From Bostrychus sinensis (taxonomy: Eukaryota; Chordata; Actinopteri; Gobiiformes; Eleotridae), in the NCBI GenBank assembly GCA_020698575.1, contig CM036239.1, positions 16,710,763 through 16,774,762 on the forward strand: a stretch of DNA of 64,000 bases, in the 5' to 3' direction. The translations under genes were made by a program, and so were the position numbers. A model generated the notes under the pieces. The model made no database searches and was not told where the DNA came from. It worked only from the letters and a program-made list of their open reading frames with translations. Each line of letters opens with the position of its first letter. Positions within the stretch are counted from its first letter, which is position 1. Of the stretch, positions 11,412 to 23,343 are shown in pieces.

Positions 11412-12439
11412 AATCTGTTTGCACTACACATTTGCAGTTTAGCAAACTAAGTACCGTGAACACAGCTTGTTTAAAGGAAAAATCAGGATGAGCGTCCTGG
11501 TTGTGCTGCTGTATTTCTTATAGTCTTTTTTTCAAACCTCTTGAACAATATTGCACCAATCACCAGAGAAGCCTTGTCTTTACCTCTGCAGGGATGTGAG
11601 ATGCTTTGGAGAAGATTACCACAGAGGTTTTGGCAGGAACTACTTAATCAATTTTAACATGTGATTTCTTTAGAAAAGTGAAATGCAAAGTTAGGGAGAT
11701 TTTAGGCTTTAGTTATATGATTCATCGAATAAATATTGTAAAACATATTGATCAAAACACACCTTAAATAATTAAGACACTGAAAAAAAGTAGTGGATGA
11801 TCTAAAAAACATACTGCTAGTGAGTTTTAACGATCTTTGTTATAACACCATACAACATTTGGTCATGGCATTCTGCTGAGGAGTCTAAATTTACTATAAA
11901 GATCTACTGCTTTGCACAGCATGAACAGCAGAGAGGCAGACCTCAGACCATATGTATACTCCTTATATTTAGCTCACTGAAAAACTGAGTAGTGGATGTT
12001 AGCAAAATAGTTTTTTTTTTTTTTTTTTTTTTTTTGTACTTAGTTTTGCTGAATAGTTACTCTGAATAATTAGTCATTATTTCCAAATGCCTTAGATTAA
12101 CTAAACACTGAATAGTTATACATAATGTTTTCTTAATTTTTCATTTGTGCTGTGAGGGCAAGCAAGGCAAGCAGTGATTGACCAATCAAATCAATAAAAA
12201 AACACAGATTAAAACTATAACAAAATTAAATCACTATCTCTCCAAACATTTCATTTTGCATTCACTTCCATAGAGAAACTGTCTATTCCGTGCTTTCAGT
12301 CACTCTGTTTTTTTCTGCGCCCTGCTGATGACTCCAGGTACTGTCAAGGCAAGCTAGGTTGCCTCTCTGTCATTCATTTCTGTCATTTTCTCCTCCGTGG
12401 AGGTGGAGTCATGGTGCACTGTTTCTGCCTGGGGCTTGT
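11412..12439. other. Non-coding stretch with poly-T tract
   Basis: AT-rich and without recognisable genes. A run of 25 T lies at 12011-12035. Confidence 0.5.
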
Positions 12440-12680
12440 CAAGCAGAGGGCCCAGCAGCTTGTTTTGGAGGCTCGCGCATGCGTGCTGTGGTCTATCTCA
12501 GGCTCAGTGACAGAGATCTCTGGCTGATAACAGCGGGTGATAAGCAGCGCACTGTGCAGCTTACGGCCGCATACATTACAGTGCGCATGCGCCGCATCAG
12601 ACAACAGGCTCGTTCGAGATGAACGGCGCCTCGCCTGGATTGTGAACGAGAGTGCACGACCGCAACAGGAGGAGGGGAAA
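12440..12680. promoter_or_regulatory. CpG-rich patch with two NRF1-like palindromes
   Basis: GC- and CpG-rich compared with the flanks. Two close matches to the NRF1 consensus YGCGCAYGCGCR are present: CGCGCATGCGTG at 12474-12485 and TGCGCATGCGCC at 12582-12593, the latter containing a perfect 10-base palindrome. In vertebrates such sites are typical of CpG-island promoters. No convincing first exon could be tied to it, so promoter function is inference. It could also be the promoter-like part of a repeat. Confidence 0.35.
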
Positions 12681-12884
12681 TACGCCTGTACTGAAGTTGG
12701 ACAGTTTGTGGCTCAGATCACGCACCATCACGTCCAAAATCCACTTCTCGCGTGTGTTGGATATGATTTTGAAAATAAATGCATTAAACTGATTTGTAAG
12801 AACTTTTCTGTCGCATGCTTGACCCCAGCATCTACCAGCAGCCAGGCATCTGAAACAATCCCCACTCCACCAGAGGGGAGTGGG

Positions 12885-12960
12885 AGAGAACTGTTTCATA
12901 CTGTTGTTGTGTCCTTGGACAAGACGCTTAACCCACTTTGTCCCCTGTGCCTGCGTACAC

Positions 12961-13026
<66 letters not shown>

Positions 13027-13060
13027 GTGTGAATGAGGTTTTCTATACATAATGCAGATT
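12885..13060 (+). repeat. Interspersed repeat interrupted by GT microsatellite
   Basis: TGTCCTTGGACAAGACGCTTAACCCAC (12911-12937) is a diverged copy of a block found in a common fish interspersed repeat. It is followed by a GT expansion and a GTGTGAATGAGG-like end. Confidence 0.55.
12963..13024. repeat. (GT)n microsatellite
   Basis: Thirty-one uninterrupted GT units. Long GT/CA runs can adopt Z-DNA and are usually highly polymorphic in length. Confidence 0.97.
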
Positions 13061-13670
13061 CCTTTAGTATTTACATGTTTACATATTAACTGGCCTGAGC
13101 TTAAGGTGGAGAGTGAGCCAAAAGAGATCACTCCTCAGTCCTCATGTGGAGTAAATCCCAGAGTATTAACAACAAACACAGTGTCCCAGAGAAATTCCCA
13201 AGGGTATGATTAACTCCATAGACCCAGGCCCCTGTCACAGAGTGGTACTGAGGCTCAGGCCTGGAGCAGCGGGGAGCCCCTCTTCTTGCTGCACCTTATA
13301 TCTCTGCAAGAGTAACACAGTCAGTGCTAGAGCCTTGCACTGTATAGAGTGGTGTACCCACATATTTGTAATATACTTTTTTGGAAGCTAACATTAAATA
13401 TGAAGACATAATAGACATCTAAAATTTTCAGCAAACCAGCTTTATTATTTTTCACCATTGTGAAGTCAATGATGCAATCGATTAGAATATGATGGAAGAG
13501 TATATGGTGGGAATTTCAGTAGTTTAATTCAAAAGTTTTAAGCATTTATTTATTTCTATTGTGTGTGTAGTTATGATAATAATCAATATTATTAAACCAA
13601 ATTTTGGTTTTCAGTAACTGCAAGCCACGCCATCACAACTTTGTGAAGTGAACAACTGAAATGGATGTTT
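13061..13670. other. Non-coding, nothing recognised
   Basis: No recognisable coding or repeat content apart from AT-rich background. Confidence 0.4.
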
Positions 13671-13870
13671 GGGGGCTTGGTGGCAGAGTGGTTAGTCCTC
13701 TAACCTCCCAGCATGGATGTTGTGAGATCAATAATGGGGCTGGCTGTCATGCAAACTCTCTGGATGGAGTTTCCATGTCCTCCTTGTGTAAGCGTGGGTT
13801 CTCTCATGGCACTCTGGAGAGATGGTGACTCATTAAGTACCACATTTACTGGGATAGGGTCCAGTCAGCT
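13671..13870 (+). repeat. tRNA-derived SINE, diverged
   Basis: The head contains a tRNA-type A box, TGGCAGAGTGG (13681-13691), and a degenerate B box, GTGAGATCAAT, near 13730. The body block after it (TGCAAACTCTCTGGATGG, TTTCCATGTCCTCC, GCGTGGGTTCTC) corresponds to the GTTTGCATGTTCTCC domain seen at 4950. This head-plus-body arrangement is that of a common teleost SINE. Confidence 0.65.
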
Positions 13871-15089
13871 GTTCATCTGGTCCTTCACAGCCTCGTTTCC
13901 CTCCCCAACAAGAAACACTTTTACACATATTTCATTCTTAATCTGTCTTTTTTTGGTCTTTTTTCCATTTCAACAAATCACAAATAAAATCGCAGTAAGC
14001 AAAATAAGAAGTGCAGCACTAACACAGAGCTCAGCAGAAATCTTTGTACAGAAATGTAGATAGATCCATTGTTTAGACTAATGGCACTGCACTGATTTAC
14101 AGATAATTGTGCCTCATATAATGTATATAATTTAACGCTCTTCTCAATACACTTTTCGGGTTTGCCTTGGAGCCGATTTACCACAGTAAGACAAAGCTTA
14201 CAGTGAAACCTCCCACACAATGTCTCTGTGTCATTTTCTGTCTTTGTTGGACTGCAGTTGCCCGAAGGCCAGTAGAGAAAAAGCAAGAGCCAAGGACATG
14301 CTGGTTAAAAGTTTCAATCACATCTTCAACATAATCGCTTTGTGTTTGTATGGACACAGCAGCTGTCACAGATAACCTGCCTCTGTGCTCGAGCTGTTTG
14401 CTGTCTCATCAGAATGGGCCCAGGATAAACAAAACGAGCAAATGATAAACAAATTGCAGCTTCTATCCAGTATTTACAATATTAGATGTTGAGGATAAAA
14501 CCTGTGGTATATTTCTCTATATGAAGTTTGAAGTAATATTACTGTTATAGTTTTTGTCATAAGATACATAATTGAAGCTATCTCTGCCTTTGGAAATGGC
14601 TCTGTCTGTTCTATACAGTTCTACATCTATGAAATGCAGATTAAATACATTCAGTACACAGAGGAGATCAAGCATTTATTTGAATGGTTTATAGTTAATG
14701 AAAAACAAACTTCAGTATTACTATTAAATTATTTATGTTACATAATCATCATAATCAATGATGATAAATAATACATACATGGTTTAAATATGTCACTCTG
14801 TGTGTACTATATCAATATACTTGTTTGAACTGAGCTAGTAAAATGAATTACCTTTCCTACCATATTCCATTTTTTTTTAATGTAGAACAGTATTTACTAT
14901 GTTCATTCACATTTGTTTTGTTTTTTTCTACCTTTGAAGTTTTGTTGCAGTGAGTGGCATCACATCTTGGACGGTTAATACAGTATTTCCTACAGCATCC
15001 CCTCAGACTTCATGCAGTGGGAGTATTTTCAGCCAACTGCAGGTGTGTAATATCTTAATGTAAATCTCAAACCTGCAGTATAAGAAGCC
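13871..15089. other. Non-coding, nothing recognised
   Basis: AT-rich background; no element or gene was recognised. Confidence 0.4.
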
Positions 15090-15383
15090 TGGTCTTTCAT
15101 CTGCTCCTCATCAGTTTGTCGGTGATACAGTTAGTAGAAGCATTTGGCTCCAGAACCTTTGTGGATTTTTGTGAGGTTTTGGTGAAACTTACCTTGCTCT
15201 GTGTCCAGGTGCTACTGCCTGTTTTCTGAGCTGCCTGCTTGCCGCTCTCCTTGTCTGCCTCTTCACTTGCCTGCCTGTCCGTCTGCATCGCTGTCATCTA
15301 CTTATCTCCTTTTCTGAAAAATAAATCTGTTTTTGAACTTAACTGTTGTGTGCAGCTTTTGGGTTGTAACTTAATCCATGACA
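15090..15383 (+). repeat. Probable LTR 3' portion (solo LTR remnant)
   Basis: An AATAAA signal at 15320-15325 is followed about 55 bases on by a CATGACA end, with C/T-rich CTGCCTGC-type sequence before it and a GCAGTATAAGAAGCCTGG TATA-like segment near 15075. This is the usual form of the R-U5 half of fish LTRs. The 5' boundary and a target-site duplication were not found, so the call is tentative. Confidence 0.45.
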
Positions 15384-16659
15384 TTCAGTTTTAAGTCATC
15401 TATCATACAGGACAAAATGCTCTTAAACCAGCAACTGCTCTATAACAGAGATGTATTCAATACATAACACTATGCTTTTGTCTTTCAGTATTGATTTGAG
15501 TGGTATTGAAATATAAATAGGAAGTGCCAAAGAATTGAATTACCAAAAACATCCAATACATTGATTTGCTCGCTGTTCTTTAGTAAAATAATTGTGCTGA
15601 TTTGTGTTTTCTTTGCCTTGGCAATAAGGACAACAGAAAATTAAAAGTGAAGACAACGGCTCACATAAAAGTGCATTTTATAATGTCTTTGCTATTCTAA
15701 ATACATTTCATTTTGAAATGCTTTCCTCTTTTTTGTAGCATAAGGTGAAATAAGAAAATGCTGTGTATAGAGGAAAACCTTACTCAGCATCACAAGCAGC
15801 ACATAGAAACCACTTGCATCATCAGTGCATTTATGAACACTTTATGAACGCTCTTAACTCTGAACCCAAATTCTGACCTTGTTTATTTCCCATAAACTGA
15901 ACACATTCAACCAAAATTAAGTATATTGTAATAAGGACGTAATTGTCATCCACTGCTATCATGCTGCAGCAGCATGCAGTAAACATTTTGCTTTGTGTGG
16001 TAAGAGCAAAAAAAAAAAAAATTGCTCATTTTGCACAAACTATGCATATTCCTCCATCAGACAGGTGCAGCTATAAATAATTGTATGTCTCATGCCTGGG
16101 GAGAAATGTGGTTTGAATGCATTTCTGTGTCCTCATATTTTCTTTGTTTCTTGAAAAATGCTGTATGTATATATATATTGCATTGTTTAAAAAAAAGACA
16201 TACATATTATAAACATATGTGTCCAATGTTTCCCACCTGGTAATTCAATATTGTTTTAATCCTTTCTTATAAATTATAAGGAATGAGGAATGATTTAGGC
16301 AATATTTTTCCTCATTAAACATTGTTTATGCTGTCTTGTGGATCAATAACATTCTTTGGATAGGGGCTCTATAGCAACAGCCTGCATAACTAGGTTTTAG
16401 AAAATAAGCTCTCCCTATAACTAGCATGAAAGACAGCAATGACACGTGGTAAAGAGAAGCAGACAAAAGGGCAATGAAAAAAAAGGAGTAAGCCGGGAAG
16501 TTTGGCACGAGTGACCCATCATACTGACTCAGTTAGAGGAACCTGAGGACACAGACGTGAAAGGTTTGAGACAAACTTAGTTATGTTAAGCACTGCCATA
16601 ACACGCGCAAAAGACCGTTTTAAATGTCTCTGTGTTGATTAATCTCACTACGCCTCACA
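15384..16659. other. Non-coding upstream region of the exon 1 gene
   Basis: AT-rich, no coding features. It directly precedes the CpG-rich island and would hold any distal promoter elements of the gene starting there. No TATA box close to the island was convincing. Confidence 0.4.
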
Positions 16660-16977
16660 CCTGTGTCGTTTCAACAGGTCCACGCGGTTCGGGCGCGCTC
16701 CCTCCCTTGCGCCCCGCTCCTCAGCAGTGCCTCTCCGCGCACATAGCACGGTGGCAACCTCCGAGAGCTCCGCACCACTCAGCATCTGTCTCCTCTGCAC
16801 TGCGATACCTCGTGGTAGCGGTTCAGGCAGCGGACTCTCTCTCTGCCCCCACACCCGGACTGTGCGATAACCAGGACACGGAGACGTGTTTAAAGCGTGC
16901 TCTTGCCCACGACAAATGTTCGAGCTCCGCGACCGGTGCCCCCAGAGCCCCCGGGGAGGGATACCAGCAGAGCAGTG
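16660..16977 (+). promoter_or_regulatory. CpG-rich island: promoter and 5' leader
   Basis: GC and CpG content rise sharply from about 16675 and fall after 17000, in a region where the background is strongly AT-rich. The island ends in a start codon and a signal-peptide exon with a consensus donor, so it most likely covers the core promoter and 5' untranslated leader. No TATA box is evident; island promoters often lack one. The exact transcription start cannot be read from the sequence. Confidence 0.65.
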
Positions 16978-16978
16978 A
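16916..16978 (+). CDS. Upstream ORF in the leader, 20 codons, stop overlaps main start
   Basis: ATG at 16916-16918 opens a 20-codon frame that ends in TGA at 16976-16978. The last base of that stop is the first base of the main start codon (TGATG). The start context is poor (C at -3, T at +4), so leaky scanning past it is expected. The overlap would also suit termination-reinitiation. The peptide itself is not recognised. Translation is inference; the reading frame is seen directly. Confidence 0.4.
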   Translation: MFELRDRCPQSPRGGIPAEQ

Positions 16979-17062
16979 TGGGACAGTTTTCGAGAGGATG
17001 CTGCTGGAGTTTTGGTGTCCTCGGACTTCTCACTTTGCAAGTTCTGACTGCGCTGGCAAGAG
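16978..17062 (+). CDS. First coding exon of a secreted or membrane protein (signal peptide)
   Basis: The exon encodes 28 residues and the first base of codon 29. It has a short N-terminal region with one Arg and two Cys, a hydrophobic core (about residues 10-24, FGVLGLLTLQVLTAL), and a small-residue end (ALAR), which is the form of a signal peptide. The ATG at 16978 has G at -3 and +4. The nearest upstream in-frame stop is TAA at 16891-16893, with no ATG between, which supports this start. At 17063 the sequence AG|GTAAGA is a near-perfect donor, giving a phase 1 junction, common after signal-peptide exons of modular extracellular proteins. The exon sits at the 3' edge of a CpG-rich island. 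I could not identify the gene. Some resemblance to other short hydrophobic N-termini exists but is not diagnostic. Later exons were not found in the window, implying a first intron of more than 46 kb if the model is right. Confidence 0.7.
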
Positions 17063-19589
17063 GTAAGAACCATACAGACACTCAGTTTAAGCTTTATTTA
17101 CAAAAGAGCTAACGTAAAAGAAAAGAAAAAAACACAAATTCCATTCCCCGCGGTAGTCACTGTTTTTTGCTGTAGAGTTGTTGCTTTGTGAAAGAGCCCC
17201 GCTTTAGGTTTCTTTTCGGTTGTTGTTGGATGTGTAAAAACTGTTTACCCATCATATAAACGATGCAAACAGCCCATATGAAACCATTAAACATGATAAT
17301 GTTTACAATTAAGAGGCAGAGGTTGATAAAATATTACCTGCATGGAAACGTCCACCAACCATGCGTCTTTGTCCAGTTGTACGATGTAGCTTACACCGTT
17401 AAGTGTATGGTGATTGTCTTGTTTTGATGAATGGTGATGTTAAAAAGCTTGACATAGCAATAACTCCCAACGTTGTAGTAGCTTACCCCGACGTCTAAAG
17501 TGATGCTGTTTTAGATGAGCATCATTGTGTTGATTGCAGAAAATGATGGCCACTCATTGTCTCAGACCCAACATGTTCAGAAACATTATTCTACAAGACT
17601 TATCAATTCTACCTAATGACATTCATCTGGCTCACACTGGTTTCATTTTGCATTCCAAGTTTTGGAAGCATGAATCAAAAAAGAAACCAGAGCTATATAA
17701 TGCATGGAGTTGAATCAGTCCTGACCTGGCAAAAGCCACATTATATGTAACACTCCCCACTGCACACTGTTATACTGTATCTGTCTGTTGGACGATGTCT
17801 GCCATTACAAATGTTGGTAAGGGGGAGGAATTTTCAGTGGAAGATTTGGTGGTGCCTGGATGAAGCAACAGCCAGTGACCGTCTATCATGATAGCAACAA
17901 CTTACTATATGATGTAGCCAAATAACATGCTACTACAGTAATGAAATGATGTAATAAACATGGAGTCAGAGGATTTTTGCAGTTTTTGTAAATGTATAAA
18001 GGCATAGATTACATGTTTCTATGTTGCCATATTTTTAACAACTATCCCTGCAAATGAATAAGCTGAGCCTGACAATATGGATCATCCTGAGTTTGTGAAC
18101 CTTTAATCCTTGCAAGAATACATCTTGCTTTTCAAGGTAACATCCCAGTCCTGTTCTTGACTGGAAAACAATAATGTTGAGTAAGAACAGTGTAATGGCT
18201 ATTTCAAAAACAAATATAGCAATAAATTAGAACTATGTAAGCAATAGTCATGATAATTAATTTATGAGGCATATAGTAGACCTTTTTTAGTTTAATTACT
18301 GACTGAAACAATTATATTCTAGAAAGCAAATTAATATTATTTAGAAGTACAGAAAGTAATCAAACACACAGTTGAATAAACAAAGGATGCGGGCTATATT
18401 ACTATGTTGTTATGAAAGCAGCTTTGGTTCACATGCTTTGAGTCACAGCATCTGTAGACATGTCAGCCTTATGCCTGCAGCACAAAACTGGGCTCCATCA
18501 CAGACGCCTGACTGACCTCAAATAACGTTACACAGTGTAGCAACCACCAGTTTTCCACATGGTAATGTATAGTGTGACCCTAAACATTGCCAATAATGTA
18601 CAAACATTTTTTAAACAGACATAAGTCACTTTAATTTATCAACATTATTTATTCATTTCGTGTGACTTTGGGCTTTCTGTGGGTCACTGATGGTGCTGTT
18701 GTTATTCATTGTACAGTACTTCTTGCTGCTTAAAAAGCTGTGCAGTCTGAGCATGGCACTCTGGAGAGGACCCATGAGTGATGGGAAAGTGGAATAAAGA
18801 GCAATGGAGTCATCTTGGCCATGTATTATTTAACCCAAAAGGACTCTTTCTGAAACTATTAGCTTTGATTTAACATCTCATGAGATGTTATCACAAGCCT
18901 GTCAAGCAGGTATCATCAGCTTGTATAAGATCTTATGGTAGCCATATGGTGCCTGGTTTCACTGTTGCATTATTCAAACAGAACCCATTTTCCATCACAC
19001 TCACTGTCTTCATACAAGAGAACTATAAGCGCTAACAATAGAGTGGACTAGAGAAGTTGACATATTCTTACATGTGATATTCCCAGAGGCCATAAAGATG
19101 TCAGCAACAGAATTGTTGGTTTTAATAAACATGCTTTTGAGCTGCATTAGGTATTTATTACAACAAATGTTTGTCTAGGTTCCTTTTCAGTTTTATTTAT
19201 TGCCCTTTTCCTAAATTTTGAAACAGCTGTTTTTGTTACTACTTTATGGACCTATTCGTTCTGATTATAGCAGGTCAGTATATACGTCAAAACGGTCCTG
19301 GAGTGATGTCAGCTTGTCAGAATATTCTGGTACTGATGGGTGTAAGATGCTGCCATTTCTGTCTGCTGCTGCAGATTTAGCTTTTGGCCTTGGATCTGGT
19401 AGTACCATATCTGTTTCTTAATAACACTGAAAGTAAAGCCTTGGAGATAACAGCCCATCCACAATGCACTATTCAATGCCTCACTGACCAACTCAAGGAC
19501 ACAAAGGCCAGATCCACACCACAGACCATTCACTTTAATGCAAAACATTTCCAGGATCCTTCTATCTTCATTTAGTCCACTTTCACGTA

Positions 19590-19629
<40 letters not shown>

Positions 19630-21235
19630 TTTGGTTTATTTTGTGGTTTGTTGCTTCAAAAAATATCATTGTACTATGCCATTCCTCAATTGGCCTGAGT
19701 GAAGTAGTAGAGCTAACAAAGGTGAAATGGAGGGTGATTGTGTCAGATAAGCAATTTGTGTTAGCCCTAACTGCTTGTCAGTACAACGAGTTGTGCCACC
19801 TTTGTCCCAGATGAATTGATTTCAAGTGTAATCAAAAGCAAATACATATTTGATGACATTGGATTAAAGCAGTTTGCTATTTGTGCTGTGTGTTTGCCGT
19901 GAGTGCTTTGGTGTTTTGATTTGCAGAAGCAAGCATGCTCTAGTGTGGATTCTAGATGAGAAAATATGATAAAAGCACATTCAAATACATTTAGACAACA
20001 TTATTAACATAAGCTGTCTTACAAAAGAGTCAGCTCTGAAGGGTATCTCAACTACCTAACCCGTTGTGTTTACAGTTGTTAATATTTTTATAAAAATGTA
20101 TATAGAAATGTAAATTATCCTATTTTCAAAACCAGTGTTTATTTATATCTTGTACTTTTTGTCTTAGCTTTTTGTTCATTTCTCAACTCAAAATAGTTTA
20201 TGTTTTTTGTTGTTGTGCAATAAGATGAAGTATTCTTTTGTTCAGGACAAAACACCCTTTCACCAGATGAGCAGATAAGGACAGTGTCTCCCATATTTCA
20301 TGCAAACCTGTCCCTCCTCAATGGCCATTTGGTGCCGTAGTGAGTGCCAGTGATCCAAGCTGGGATTTAGTGGTCCCTGTTGACACATGAAGCCTGCCTA
20401 ATGCCTCTGTAGTCATGCATGTGTTTTATGTTGTAAAAGCAACAAAGGCTTGTCATTTATAAAATAGAGTACCAAGAGGAGTTTCATTGGCCTTTGAAGA
20501 TGCCTTCTGTTTTTCACTGCTTTTCTGATGAAACCCTCTCTCCTGCTGACAAAAAGGAACATGAAGACCATTTGACTCTACAGTACACTAAAAGTTAAGC
20601 CACAATATGAAGAGGGAAATAGGATTTAGTAGTATGATTTTATGGCAAATGAATTAAAGAATATTGTACAAAAGTCAAAGGTCCATATGAATCAATGTTG
20701 TTCTTTTTTTGTGTGTGTGTGTGTTTTTTTAATAATGATGATTATGGGCTACAGTTATTGTAAATAGAAATTCAGTATCTCATAAAATTAAAAATATTAA
20801 ACTATATAATCATCATAATTACCACAATTAAAGTAAACTCTGTGTGTTCTGAATCTTTATATGTGTCAGAGAAAATACTGTTTTATTTGCTTGTAAAGCC
20901 TGATTACTGTTTTGGACTTCTGGTATTAAATGTTATAATGCTATAGTGCTTGTCCCTTATGCTGTTCTCTCATGTGTCGCTCTGATGTGGTTTCCCTACA
21001 GCAGAGGACTGTCCTTTGTCATTAAGATAGATAACATCTCTCCTGTGCATTGATGGGTCTACATTCATTTAAAGACTACTTTTGTTTCACCTCACAGACT
21101 GTGCAATCAATAAGTAGCTTTGCCTGTTTCTGCTTCATTTTGCCTTATCTGGTTTGGGCCTAGTCAACCCTGCAGGTGAAGACAGTGCAGCTTTTATCAA
21201 GCCAGGGCTGTTACGGGGCTAAGTATAAGTATGAT
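17063..21235 (+). other. Presumed first intron, 5' part; no exon seen
   Basis: Starts with the GTAAGA donor. Sequence is AT-rich with only short frames. A run of 36 A at 19591-19626 closes a segment (about 19240-19590) of moderate GC that might be a retroposed copy, but no source gene was recognised. Confidence 0.45.
19591..19626. repeat. Poly-A tract (36 A)
   Basis: Uninterrupted A run, possibly the tail of a retroposed sequence on the + strand. No target-site duplication was identified. Confidence 0.9.
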
Positions 21236-22021
21236 TCTGCATGATTTCAGAAAAGCATGCAATATGCAATAAGTATGCTGAATATTACTCTAACAATATA
21301 CATAACTGCAATGGAAATATACTTTTTAGTAGTAGTAGTAAGTTCTAGGGGTGTAATGATAGAGTAACTATATCGATTTTTTTACGATACAACTATATTG
21401 ATACACGTTTCCTGGTATCGCATTGTATCGTTTTCTAGGTAGTAAATTTCGATACATAGGGGAAAAAATGATAATATCGCAGATATTGAAATTAGACATT
21501 TTTGTGATATGTCTTTTTTATGTAATTTTTGCATTTTTAATTCAATTAAATGTTATATTATAGTCAACTTTTCTTTGCTCTCAGTCATGTTGACATAGTG
21601 CTACATTTAAGAGTAAACTTTTATGATTTTTAGCAAAAAGTTGCTGTATCAATTATTGATCTGAAGAAGTTGGATTGTATCAAATTGTATCATTCCAAAT
21701 TAGCCAATATTGTCCTTGAACTGTATCAAAACAATTGTAATTGATACATATCATATTGAAAAAACGTATATTGTTACACCCCTAGTAAGTTCAATTAAAT
21801 TTAAACTGGATTACTAATTGGATAAACAGAAGTAATAAAATCCTGTCTTTTTTATTGTGTTCACAATGTCATTTTATTAATGGCTCTGATAGTACAATAA
21901 TTTTGTCATTGTAAATTTCTGTCATATGGAGGACTGTGACATGATACATTTAGTTTTTTATAATACAAATATTGCAGTTGCTGATATGAAGATGATGATA
22001 CATTTGTGATATATTGTTCTA
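21236..22021 (+). repeat. Interspersed repeat, copy A, split by a hAT insertion
   Basis: The left part (GCATGATTTCAGAAAAGCATGC, with the next bases AATATGCAATAA) and the right part (CATTTTATTAATGGC, then ATTGCAGTTGCTGATATGAAG) match, in order and strand, the two halves of the repeat at 23061-23343. The halves are separated by the 439-base element at 21346-21784. The family name is not known to me. Confidence 0.6.
21346..21784 (+). mobile_element. Non-autonomous hAT-like element with exact 8-bp TSD
   Basis: Both ends carry the inverted repeat TAGGGGTGTAA (left end as written, right end reversed as TTACACCCCTA). The direct repeat GTAAGTTC flanks the element exactly on both sides (21338-21345 and 21785-21792). 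An 8-base target duplication and short TIRs are diagnostic of the hAT superfamily. No transposase is encoded, so it is a deletion derivative or MITE of 439 bases. Confidence 0.85.
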
Positions 22022-23060
22022 ATCCTTTCTTTTTACGGGCAAAATGCATGCCCCAATGGCTTGCTTATGATGAATTAAACTGTGATGAAAGGCAATAATG
22101 ACTAGTAATTTTAACAATATTTTTGTATATTTTTGTTGTTGTCAGAAGTGACTGCATAATAGGTGTAAATCTGTACCCAGTGGGATGATAGTACCAGTAT
22201 TTATAGTGGATGACTTTTGCTCGCTCTTGTCAGCTGGCTCTGGTCTCCAAACAGTGTACACATGCTCTGACAAGACCAACGCAGTGAATTGTAGAAGCAT
22301 CTGAAATTGAAATGTCAGGTTGAAATGAACACGCCTTGAATTAGAAATAGAACGACAAGCCGCTGTGCGGCTCTATTTACTGTTGACAATTTTGTACATT
22401 CTATTTAATGTATGTTTCCAATACTCTAGTTTTGTCCGGAGCAAAGCCCTCTGTGTTTTCCCACACTTTCGATTGTGGAGTACCATAATGAGCCTGTAAC
22501 AAAAATCTCATTTGCCCACCTCTAATCTGTTTCTTTGAGATCTACAAGGTGTGTGTGTAGCAGTTATCTAAAACAATGTCTGATAAAATGAGTGCATAAA
22601 ACCATTTACCCAGTAGGCAATCCCGAGTCATTTCCCATTTGTTTCAACCACTTTCCTGCTCTGTTTCCTTCTCTTTATCTCACCTCATAGTTTACCCAAA
22701 GACCACCTCACCTCAGATGATTGTAATCTATGGGGTTGAAAAGAAACGCGATAAAAATGTGAAGCTGAAACAATGCTGATAGAGTGAGCTAATCGATGGC
22801 AAGCAGCATGCTCACAGGGATTCTCCTCTCTTTCCAATATAATCTTACTCTGTGTGATTGTGAAGTTTGTGTGCGCTGGTTTCTGAAGGGACCAATTAAG
22901 GAGCAGCAGGGCAGGGCCTGAACTGCTGGCTCTCTTCGAATAGCACACAGGCTTGAGTGGACCTGATCTATAGTCAGTCAATAACACTAGCCTCTCTAGT
23001 CTTAGACAATAAGAGTGGACAATTGAACTCAAAAGAGCAGAAGTCACTGGCACATATTAT
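22022..23060 (+). other. Intronic, nothing recognised
   Basis: No exon. The segment 22680-23050 has moderate GC and an open frame on the minus strand of 122 codons, but it has no recognisable similarity. Confidence 0.4.
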
Positions 23061-23343
23061 TGCCGCATGATATTAGAAAAACATGCAGTATGCGATAACC
23101 ATCATAATCATAATCTAAATGGTGATATTTAGGATTTAAATAATTTAAACCAGGACTAATGCAAAGCTAACCAGGGGCTTCATTTTACATTATTTATTTA
23201 AATTTTTGTTATCGGCAATGACAGGACAATAATTCTGTCTATGTAAATCTCTGTCAGATAAGACCATAACATTATTGCGACAAATTTTATTTTCTTGCGA
23301 TATGGATATTGCATTTGCTGATAACAATAAATGTGTACCCCTA
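23061..23343 (+). repeat. Interspersed repeat, copy B
   Basis: Left end GCATGATATTAGAAAAACATGC, then CAGTATGCGATAA, and right part TGTAAATCTCTGTCAGATAAG and GATATTGCATTTGCTGATAAC, all matching copy A at 21236. This copy is uninterrupted and about 280 bases long, which gives the pre-insertion layout for copy A. Confidence 0.6.

Noticed and set aside
12537..13052. 171-codon frame ending in a Cys-Val repeat
   Set aside because: The end is the GT microsatellite and the middle includes an interspersed repeat; the start is not an ATG.
16978..17062. Naming the exon as a specific adhesion or NKAIN-type gene
   Set aside because: A TLQ-L-AL-R pattern recalls some short hydrophobic N-termini, but signal-peptide sequences are too variable to identify a gene without later exons.
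16632..17066. 144-codon open frame over the CpG island on the + strand
   Set aside because: It has no ATG at its start (GTG), lies in the leader in a different frame from the signal-peptide exon, and shows only GC-driven openness.
16648..17073. 141-codon open frame antisense to exon 1
   Set aside because: GC-rich islands commonly leave long frames open on both strands; no similarity or splice logic supports it.
19240..19626. Possible processed pseudogene ending in a poly-A tract
   Set aside because: The body does not resemble any protein or RNA I recognise and no flanking direct repeat was found.
22685..23053. 122-codon minus-strand frame
   Set aside because: No recognisable domain, no splice-site support, composition near background.
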